DNA of 64,000 nt from Bacteroidales bacterium (GTDB lineage Bacteria; Bacteroidota; Bacteroidia; Bacteroidales; UBA7960). Location: the NCBI GenBank assembly GCA_012521995.1, contig JAAYLH010000125.1:1-64000 (forward strand). Reading direction: 5' to 3'. Both the position numbers and the translations under genes were made by a program. Every line of letters begins with the position of its first letter. The first letter of the stretch is position 1. Of this stretch, positions 43,789 through 51,800 are shown one piece after another. The notes under the pieces are model-generated. The model saw only the letters and a list, made by a program, of their open reading frames with translations, was not told the origin of the DNA and ran no database searches.

Positions 43789-45801
43789 ATGAAAACACGT
43801 ATTTTTTTCTTAACTATTTTTTTTACAATGGTATTTGTTAGCTGCGAGCCCAGGACGGGTAAGGATACTTTTCCCGTTTACGAGGGCACTGACCTGGGTG
43901 TCAACTGGGCTCCCGAACAAACTTCTTTCAGGATTTGGGCCCCCACAGCCCGCCAGGTGATGCTCAGGATTTACGATCAGGGCCAGGATGGAGAATTGCT
44001 TTCCTCCCACGAAATGAAAAAGGACCGTAAGGGTACCTGGTCCCTGGAATTGAAAGGCGATTGGAAAAACCGCTATTATACCTTCCAGGCACGCATTGAT
44101 GATACCTGGAAGAATGAAGTGCCCGACCCGACGGCCAAAGCCGTAGGCGTTAATGGTAACCGTGGAATGATCGTCGATTTCAGTGAAACCAACCCCGAAG
44201 GCTGGGAGGTGGATCAACGCCCACACCTGGCAAGCCATGCCGACATAGTGATCTGGGAAATCCATGTGCGTGACTTCAGCATCCACCCTAGCGCTGGATC
44301 AGAATACCCCGGAAAATTCCTCGCCTTTACCGAAAGGGGAACCCTAAGCCCCGATGGCTTGCCTACTATGGTCGACCACCTGGTGGAACTGGGCGTTACC
44401 CACGTGCATCTCTTGCCCTCCTATGACTTTTATACCGTGGATGAGACCCGCCTCGACGAGCCTCAGTTCAACTGGGGATACGATCCCAAGAATTATAATG
44501 TGCCTGAAGGCTCTTATTCGACCGACCCCTATGATGGACGGGTGCGCATCAATGAATTCAAACAAATGGTGCAGGCTCTGCATAAGGCCGGCATCAGGGT
44601 AATCATGGATGTGGTCTATAACCATATGTATGATGCCGATGGCTCCGCCTTTGAACAACTGGTTCCAGGATATTATTTCCGCCGCTGGGATGACGGCAGC
44701 TACTCCGACGGCGCCTACTGCGGAAATGAGACTGCCTCAGAAAAACCCATGATGCGCAAATTCATGATCGAGTCGCTGAAACACTGGGCCAACGAATACC
44801 GCATCGATGGCTTCCGCTTCGACCTGATGGGCCTGCACGACATTGAGACCATGAACCTGATCCGCAAGGAAATGGACAGGATCGACCCCTCCATCTTCCT
44901 CTACGGCGAAGGCTGGACCGCCAACGAAACCCCGCTGCCACTGGAAGACAGAGCCATTAAAGCCCACGCCGCTCAACTCGAAGGGGTGGCCGTGTTCAGT
45001 GACGATATCCGCGATGGCATCCGTGGGCACTGGTACGACGAAAAAGACCAGGGCTTCATGGTGGGCAGGGAAGGCGTGAAGGAAAGTATCAAGTTTGGCG
45101 TGGTGGCTTCAACCAAACATCCCCAGGTCGACTATGCCGCTGTCAACTATTCCGATGCCCCCTATGCCGACAATCCCCTCAAAACAATTACCTATGTCAC
45201 CTGCCACGACAACCCCGTATTGCTGGATAAGACCAAAGCAACCTGCCCCGGCTGCAGCGAACAGGACATGCTCGATATTCAGAAATTTGCCAATGCCATT
45301 GTGCTGACCTCTCAGGGCGTGTCATTCCTCCATGCAGGCGAAGAACTGGTGCGCACAAAGTTTGGCGAACATAACAGCTATAACCTTCCCGACAGCATCA
45401 ATCAACTGGTGTGGACAAATAAGGCTAAGTATTACGAGGTCTTTGCCTTTTACAGGGATTTGATCGCCCTGCGCAAAAATCACCCCGCCTTCCGAATGCC
45501 CTCTACCGACCTGGTCCAGAAGCATCTGAGCTTCCTCGACATTGATCACCCCCTGGTGGTGGGGTTCCACATCGGCAACAATGCCAATGGCGACAGCTGG
45601 AAAAACATCCTGGTGTTTTACAACGCCGATGCCGCTCAGGTTAGCATGGAGTTGCCCGAAGGCGTATGGCGCGTGGTGGCTTCCAAACATGAAGTCAATG
45701 AACAGGGCGTCACCACACCGGGCCTTGATCAGCCCATGAAGGCTGAGGTGAAAATCCCCGAACGCTCCATCCTGATCCTGGTGGACTCTGAGAGCATCTG
45801 A
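43789..45801 (+). CDS. pulA: Type I pullulanase, surface or periplasmic lipoprotein
   Basis: From ATG 43789 a 670-residue protein with lipobox signal MKTRIFFLTIFFTMVFVSC. A CBM48-like domain (NWAPEQTSFRIWAPTARQVM) precedes a GH13 barrel. The pullulanase motif is FNWGYDPKNYNVPEGSYS. The nucleophile Asp is in GFRFDLMG, the acid Glu in LYGEGWT, and the transition-state Asp in TCHDN. It hydrolyses alpha-1,6 bonds of pullulan, starch or glycogen branches (established for the family). ATG 43771 is an alternative start. No SusCD genes are adjacent, so this is a lone enzyme and not a polysaccharide locus. A terminator follows. Confidence 0.94.
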   Translation: MKTRIFFLTIFFTMVFVSCEPRTGKDTFPVYEGTDLGVNWAPEQTSFRIWAPTARQVMLRIYDQGQDGELLSSHEMKKDRKGTWSLELKGDWKNRYYTFQARIDDTWKNEVPDPTAKAVGVNGNRGMIVDFSETNPEGWEVDQRPHLASHADIVIWEIHVRDFSIHPSAGSEYPGKFLAFTERGTLSPDGLPTMVDHLVELGVTHVHLLPSYDFYTVDETRLDEPQFNWGYDPKNYNVPEGSYSTDPYDGRVRINEFKQMVQALHKAGIRVIMDVVYNHMYDADGSAFEQLVPGYYFRRWDDGSYSDGAYCGNETASEKPMMRKFMIESLKHWANEYRIDGFRFDLMGLHDIETMNLIRKEMDRIDPSIFLYGEGWTANETPLPLEDRAIKAHAAQLEGVAVFSDDIRDGIRGHWYDEKDQGFMVGREGVKESIKFGVVASTKHPQVDYAAVNYSDAPYADNPLKTITYVTCHDNPVLLDKTKATCPGCSEQDMLDIQKFANAIVLTSQGVSFLHAGEELVRTKFGEHNSYNLPDSINQLVWTNKAKYYEVFAFYRDLIALRKNHPAFRMPSTDLVQKHLSFLDIDHPLVVGFHIGNNANGDSWKNILVFYNADAAQVSMELPEGVWRVVASKHEVNEQGVTTPGLDQPMKAEVKIPERSILILVDSESI

Positions 45802-45839
45802 TCCGGTCCTTTTCAGGAAATTTGCCAAATAAAAGAATT

Positions 45840-45870
45840 AGCAGCACTCCTTTTGGGAGAGGCTGCTTTT
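45840..45870 (+). terminator. Terminator of the pullulanase gene
   Basis: Arms 45840-45850 and 45855-45867 pair with one bulge around loop TTTT, followed by TTT. It begins 38 bases after the pullulanase stop, before the converging asparaginase gene. Confidence 0.7.
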
Positions 45871-45897
45871 CTTGCTTGTGTTGATTGAAGGGAAAGA

Positions 45898-46884
45898 TCA
45901 GCTGCCCTGAAGCAAACTGGGCGCATCGATCAGTTCGGTGTTTCCCCGGCGGGTGAGGGCATAGTCAAAGCCCGGGTGCAGGCAATAGGCCCCAACCGCC
46001 CCGCTCTTATTGATGGCTATGTAGCCAATCTGGAAGTCCTTGTAGTCCGGGGTCTTCTTTACGATCCGCATGACGGCTTCCTCACAGGCCTCCTGGGGGC
46101 TCATGCCGTTGCGCATCAGTTCCACGATCAGGAAGCTGCCCAGGGTCCTCATCACCAGCTCGCCTTGCCCTGTGGCGGCGGCTCCTCCTACCTCATCATC
46201 GCAATAAAGCCCTGCCCCAATGATGGGCGAGTCACCTACACGCCCGTGCATCTTATAGGCTGCCCCGCTGGTCGTGCAGGCTCCCGAGATGCGGCCTTCG
46301 GCATCGATGGCGATCATGCTGATGGTGTCGTGGTTCTCGATGTTGATAACGGGCTTGTATTCCGCATTGTTTAGCCATTCCTCCCACTGCTCCCTGGCCT
46401 TTTCCGTGAGCAGGTTCTCCTTTTCAAAGCCCTGGGCGAGGGCAAATTCAAGGGCGCCCGCTCCTGCCAGCATTACGTGAGGGGTCTTTTCCATTACCAG
46501 CCTTGCAACAGAAATGGGATGCTTGATATGCTCCAGAAAACAAACCGATCCGGCCCTGCCTTTTTCGTCCATAATGCAGGCATCAAGGCTTACCCGCCCA
46601 TCGCGGTCAGGATGACCACCATAGCCAACACTCATCACTTCGGGATCGGCTTCCGAAACGCGTACCCCAGCCTCCACTGCATCCAGGGAATAGCCGCCAT
46701 CGCTCAGAATACGCCAGGCCGCCCCATTGGCATCCAGCCCGTGACGCCAGGTGCTGATCACAGTGGGTTCACCCTTTACGGTGGGTGACGGGACTTTGGC
46801 CCTGCTGCACGACGACAGCCCCAGTAAACCAAGCCCTGCACCTGCCGTCAGCGATTGAAAAATGAATTGCCTGCGTGCGATCAT
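45898..46884 (-). CDS. Exported glycosylasparaginase-like Ntn hydrolase (asparaginase family)
   Basis: A 328-residue protein with a twin-arginine signal (MIARRQFIFQSLTAGAG) followed by GLSSC, so a Tat-exported lipoprotein is likely (Cys26). The chain contains the autocleavage site HDTIS, with Thr187 as the new N-terminal nucleophile after processing, then MHGRVGDSPIIGAGLYCDD and VGGAAATGQGE, all typical of N4-(beta-N-acetylglucosaminyl)-L-asparaginases and isoaspartyl peptidases. The enzyme would cleave the GlcNAc-Asn bond of glycopeptides or isoaspartyl dipeptides. The Ser after HDTI is less usual than Gly. It converges on the pullulanase gene. Confidence 0.92.
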   Translation of the reverse strand: MIARRQFIFQSLTAGAGLGLLGLSSCSRAKVPSPTVKGEPTVISTWRHGLDANGAAWRILSDGGYSLDAVEAGVRVSEADPEVMSVGYGGHPDRDGRVSLDACIMDEKGRAGSVCFLEHIKHPISVARLVMEKTPHVMLAGAGALEFALAQGFEKENLLTEKAREQWEEWLNNAEYKPVINIENHDTISMIAIDAEGRISGACTTSGAAYKMHGRVGDSPIIGAGLYCDDEVGGAAATGQGELVMRTLGSFLIVELMRNGMSPQEACEEAVMRIVKKTPDYKDFQIGYIAINKSGAVGAYCLHPGFDYALTRRGNTELIDAPSLLQGS

Positions 46885-46888
46885 AATT

Positions 46889-46920
46889 TTGTATTTATTG
46901 AAATGAATAAGTTACTTTTG
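46889..46920 (+). promoter_or_regulatory. Promoter of cutC
   Basis: A TTG box at 46889-46891 and TACTTTTG at 46913-46920 are 21 bases apart. The -7 element lies 35 bases before the cutC ATG at 46956. Confidence 0.6.
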
Positions 46921-46955
46921 AAATGTCCATCCGAAAGTAGAAAAAATTGTCAAAC

Positions 46956-47585
46956 ATGACAAATATCATCCTGGAGGCTTGTGTCGAAACTTTTCAACAA
47001 GCCGCGACAGCAGAAGCAAACGGGGCCTCACGCATTGAGCTGTGCGACCGCCTCGACCTGGGTGGCCTGACTCCCCCCATGGAATTGACCGGGCGATTGC
47101 TTCGTACCCTCCGGATTCCCATTATGGCTATGGTCAGACCCCGGGGAGGCGACTTCGTCTTCAGCAAGGAGGAGTTTGAAGGAATGAAAACTGAAATTGA
47201 CAAGCTCAAAGATTTGGGCTGCCGGGGGGTGGTCATTGGCCTGCTTACGCCCGAAGGACGTATCGACATCAAACGTACCCGCAGCCTCGTGGAACTGGCC
47301 CGCCCGCTTCAGGTGACCTTTCATAAAGCCTTTGACGAATGTGCTGATCTGTCGCTTGCCCTGGCCGACCTGAAAGAAACAGGGGTCGACCGCCTGCTGA
47401 CCTCCGGTGGAATGAAAACCGCTCAGGAAGCCGTGCTCGTTCTGAACCGGCTTATTGAAGAAGCTGGCGAAATGATTCAACTGATCGTGGCAGGCAAGGT
47501 GACCCACGAAAATATCAATGTCCTTAGCAGGCAAATCCCTTTAGCCTGTGAGTTTCATGGAAAGAAAATCGTAAGGGGTATCTGA
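46956..47585 (+). CDS. cutC: CutC family protein
   Basis: A 209-residue TIM-barrel protein of the CutC family. LEACVETFQQAATAEANGA opens the barrel, RIELCDRLDLGGLTPP and MVRPRGGDFVFS follow, and VTFHKAFDECADL and LLTSGGMKTAQEA are the conserved strands. The family was linked to copper tolerance in E. coli, but that role is disputed and its enzymatic activity is not settled. It is shorter than the 248-residue E. coli protein, ending at FHGKKIVRGI. It is followed at 44 bases by the GNAT-like gene in the same direction. Confidence 0.93.
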   Translation: MTNIILEACVETFQQAATAEANGASRIELCDRLDLGGLTPPMELTGRLLRTLRIPIMAMVRPRGGDFVFSKEEFEGMKTEIDKLKDLGCRGVVIGLLTPEGRIDIKRTRSLVELARPLQVTFHKAFDECADLSLALADLKETGVDRLLTSGGMKTAQEAVLVLNRLIEEAGEMIQLIVAGKVTHENINVLSRQIPLACEFHGKKIVRGI

Positions 47586-47629
47586 TGCGGTTTTGAAATA
47601 ATAAAGATTTTCATTATTAAATTTTAATT

Positions 47630-48751
47630 ATGGCTTTTGTAGTGCGTGAGCTGGCAGGGAAGATGGACCTGAAGACCTTTATTTATCTTCCCGAAAAGAT
47701 CCATAAGAACCATGAGCAATGGGTGCCACCCCTGTATATGGATGAGTGGTCGTATTTTAACCCCTTGAAAAACAAGGCATTCTCTAATTGCCTGACTACC
47801 ATGGCCCTGGCCTGGAACGGGGATACACCCGTTGGCCGGATCATGGGCATCATCAATCCGCATTACAATGAAGTTCACCTTGAACGTAACGCACGTTTCT
47901 GTTTCCTGGAATGTTACAAAGACATAGAAATTGCGCGGGCCTTGCTCGATTATATTGGCTCCTGGGCGAAAGCTAAGGGGATGATCAAGCTTGTAGGCCC
48001 CCTGGGATTCTCCGATAAAGACCCGCAGGGGTGTAAAATAGATGGGCACGATGAGCCCGTGGCCATCACAACCAATACCAACTTCCCCTGGATGAAGGAT
48101 TTCTATGAGGAGCTGGGCTTTCAAAAGGAGGTAGACCTGGTGTCCTATAAAATCATTATGCCCGAAAAGATCCCCGAGTATATTGAAAGGATCTCAAAAA
48201 GAGTCATCCAAAGCAACGGCTATACCTTACATCAGTTCACCGGCCGAAGGAAGCTCTATCCCTGGATTGTGCCGGTTTTCCGCCTGGTTAATGAAACCTT
48301 TGTAAATATTTATGGTTTTGCCCCTCTCGATGAAAAGGAAATGGAAGAACTGGCTAAACGCTATATCCCCATCCTCGATCCGCGCTTTGTTAAGGTGGTT
48401 ACAAATGTCGATGGCGAAGTGATTGCTTTTGTGGTCAGCATCCCTGAGTTAAGCCCCGGCATTAAGCGGGCCAGGGGGCGGATGATGCCCTTTGGCTGGG
48501 TTCATATCCTGCGCGCGAGCCGCAAAACCAAAATGCTGACCCTGCTGCTGGGCGCCATCAAGGAACCCTATCGCGGGCTTGGCCTCGACTCCCTCTTGGG
48601 CCTGCGCCTGCTCGAATCGGCAAAAAAAGCAGAAATGGAGTTTATCGACAGCCACCTCATCCTCGAAAACAACACCCGCATGCGGGCCGAAGTAGAAAGA
48701 ATAGACGGAAAAGTGTATAAGAAATTCCGCATCTTCTTTAAGGAGCTGTAA
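47630..48751 (+). CDS. GNAT-like N-acetyltransferase (YghO-type) protein
   Basis: A 373-residue soluble protein. An N-terminal GNAT-like half is indicated by NGDTPVGRIMGIINPHYNEV and RFCFLECYKDIEIARALLDY with IGSWAKAKGMIKLVGPLGFS. The C-terminal half (YIPILDPRFVKVVTNVDGEV, IAFVVSIPELSPGIKRARGR, EPYRGLGLDSLLGLRLLESA) repeats the fold, so it is probably a tandem GNAT protein. YghO-like proteins of this length are known in Bacteroidota without an assigned substrate. Acetyl-CoA binding is inferred from the fold, not shown. Confidence 0.77.
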   Translation: MAFVVRELAGKMDLKTFIYLPEKIHKNHEQWVPPLYMDEWSYFNPLKNKAFSNCLTTMALAWNGDTPVGRIMGIINPHYNEVHLERNARFCFLECYKDIEIARALLDYIGSWAKAKGMIKLVGPLGFSDKDPQGCKIDGHDEPVAITTNTNFPWMKDFYEELGFQKEVDLVSYKIIMPEKIPEYIERISKRVIQSNGYTLHQFTGRRKLYPWIVPVFRLVNETFVNIYGFAPLDEKEMEELAKRYIPILDPRFVKVVTNVDGEVIAFVVSIPELSPGIKRARGRMMPFGWVHILRASRKTKMLTLLLGAIKEPYRGLGLDSLLGLRLLESAKKAEMEFIDSHLILENNTRMRAEVERIDGKVYKKFRIFFKEL

Positions 48752-48810
48752 CCCCTTCTTTTTACCCGCTTATTTTTTTGTTTTTTATACGGAAATATCG
48801 GCTTTTGGTA

Positions 48811-48841
48811 TTGCAGAAGATGCAAAATTGCCTTAGGTTTG
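48811..48841 (+). promoter_or_regulatory. Promoter of the alpha-2-macroglobulin gene
   Basis: TTG at 48811-48813 and TAGGTTTG at 48834-48841 are 20 bases apart, both matching the Bacteroidota consensus. The gene starts 31 bases further on at 48873. Confidence 0.6.
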
Positions 48842-48872
48842 CCATTTAACCATCAACCCAAAAGTCATCCCC

Positions 48873-51800
48873 ATGCGTTTCAAAAAGTTTTTGCTGTTGG
48901 CCTTGCTGGGCCTGGCCGTATCTCTTTTGTTTTTTCAGTGTAAAGGACGCCGCAGCCCGGCCGAAAGGATCGAGCCCACCTATAATCCCCACATCGCTGC
49001 ATTCACCTCAGGGGTGATAACAGGCTCTTCTGGCATCACTATCGTCCTTAGCGAGGATCACCGGGGAGAAATTGACTTTCAGCAAGCCATCCCTGAAAAA
49101 CTGTTCGACTTCTCGCCGGCCATCAAGGGCGATGCCTTCTGGACCGACAGCCGTACCATAGAGTTCAGACCCTCCGGCCGCCTGCCCAACGGACAAATCT
49201 ACAATGCCCGTTTTTCCCTTGCAAAAATCAAACAGGTGGAAAAGGAACATGCCACCTTTGCGTTCTCCTTTCAAACCATAACCCAGTCCTTTCATGTCGA
49301 TGTGAGCCGATTTGAATCCCTCGATCCCGTGAAAAGCGATTGGAACCGCCTGGGAGGTATGCTGGCTGTCGCCGATAGGATGGATCCTGAGCTGGCCTCC
49401 GGAATCCTTAGGGCCAGCCAGGGGAGGAGGGAGCTGAAAATCATCTGGGATCAGCAAACCGCAGGAACACAGCTCTCCTTCCTGATCGACAGCGTCCAAC
49501 GTATGGATGAGAAAAGCCAGGTGAAGCTCAGCTGGGATGGCAAATCTGCAGGTATAGACCAAAAAGGGGAGTTGCTCATCGACATCCCCGCCATTGGCGA
49601 GTTCACCGTGATGGAGGTAAAAGCCCATCAGCAGCCCGAGCAGTTTGCTCAGATCCGCTTCTCCGACCCCCTCAGCCCGGAACAGGACCTCAATGGCCTC
49701 ATCAGGCTGGAAGGCAATGAAGGGTTGCGCTTCCTGGTGGACGGCAGGGAAGTCAGGGTTTATCCTGAAGCGCGGGTTACGGGAAGAAAAACCCTCAGCC
49801 TTTCTGAGGGCATCCAAAGCAGGGAAGGATATCGCCTGGACTCAGCTCAGGATTTCGTGCTGGATTTTGAAGATATCAAACCTGCTGTGAAACTGGTGGG
49901 CAAGGGGGTCATCATCCCCAACAGCGACGGCCTGATATTCCCTTTCGAGGCCGTTAACCTTAGGGCCGTGGAGCTGCGCATCATCAAGATATTCGAAAAC
50001 AATGTGGCTCATTTCCTCCAGGTAAACCAAATCGATGGTGAGAGCCAGCTGAAAAGGGCCGGTCGCCTGATCCTCAAACGGACAATCCCGCTCTCCTCCG
50101 ACAGACCCATTGATTATGGCACCTGGAATACCTTCTCCTTCGACCTCTCAAAACTAATCAGCACTGAGCCCGGGGCCATCTACCGCGTGGAGATCGGTTT
50201 CAGACGCGAACATTCAACCTATCAGTGCCCGGGCGCATCGGACCCGGGCACGCTCTCTTCTATGGATGCCCGGGCTCAGGATGACATTGGCCTGGAAACC
50301 GACTACTGGGACGCTCCCATGGGCTATTGGGACGATTATTCCTATGTGGATTACTATGCCTTTGGCGATTATGACTGGGAAGATCGCGACAACCCCTGCA
50401 GCGATTCTTATTTTGGGCGCCGACGATCGGTGAGCCGCAATGTGCTGGCTTCCGACCTCGCCATCATTGCCAAGGGGGGTACAGACCGGGCCATGCTGTT
50501 TGCCGTGACTGACCTGAGAACAGCCAAGCCCATTCCGGATGTCGTCCTGGAATTATACAACTACCAGAATCAACTCATCACTACCCTTACCACCGACAGG
50601 GATGGCCTTGCCAAAGTGAGCCCTGAACACAAGCCCTTCCTGCTTGTCGCCAGGCAAGACCGGCAAAGAGGCTACCTGCGCCTCGACGATGGCTCGGCAC
50701 TTTCACTGAGCCGCTTCGACGTCTCAGGCAATGTGGTGCAGCGCGGACTTAAGGGCTTCCTGTATGGGGAGCGCGGCGTGTGGCGCCCCGGCGATTCCCT
50801 CTTCGTGGTGTTTATCCTCGAAGACCGCCAGAAACTCCTGCCTCAGGGACACCCCGTCTCTTTTGAATTGTATAACCCCCTCGGCCAACTGGTGCAAAAG
50901 ATATCACGTACCGCAGGAGAAAATGGATTTTATAATTTCAGCACGGCAACAACACCTGATGCCCCTACTGGCAACTGGTCGGGACGCGTCAGCGTTGGAG
51001 GCAACACCTTCTCGCGTATCTTTAAAATAGAATCCATCAAACCAAACCGCCTGAAAATAAACCTCGATTTCGGGCTGCCGCGGCTTACTGAAGCAAGCCC
51101 TGAGGCCGGCGGCAAACTGAAGGTGAACTGGCTCCACGGTGCCCCCGCCCGTAACCTCCAGGCCCGGGTCACCGTGACCATGAACCCCCTTACCACCCGC
51201 TTTGACCGATACCCAGGTTTTACCTTCGATGATCCTTCACGGAGTTTTGAAACGGAAGAACTTACCATTTTCGATGCCCGGCTCAGCGAAGGCGGAGAGG
51301 CCACCGTAATACCTTCTTTGCCCGTGAAAGGCCTTGCACCCGGCATGCTCAATGCAGGCTTTGTGGTCCGCGTCTTTGAGGAAAGCGGCGATTTCAGCAT
51401 CGACCGCTTCAGCATCCCCTATGCCCCCTATAAACATTACGTGGGGATGAAAGTGCCTAAGGGTGACCCCAACAGCGGCATGCTTGTAAACAATACCGAC
51501 CATAAGATTGACATCGCTACCGTGGATGCCAATGGCAATCCTGTCTCACGGCGCGACCTCGAAGTCAGCGTCTATAAAGTGGAATGGCGCTGGTGGTGGG
51601 ATGCCTCCGAAGAGAATCTGGCTTCCTTTATGGCCGGCTCACACCAGAGACCCGTACAGTCATTGAAGGTTTCAACCACTAAGGGTGAAGGGAGCTTTAA
51701 CTTCCGCATCCCCCATCCTGAATGGGGCCGTTACCTGATCCGTATCACCGATCCCGAAAGTGGCCACAGTGTAGGGAAAACTGTGTATGTCGACTGGCCG

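Noticed and set aside
43765-48751. A polysaccharide utilisation locus around the pullulanase
   Set aside because: No SusC/SusD pair, no second glycoside hydrolase and no sugar regulator is adjacent; a terminator follows the gene at once.
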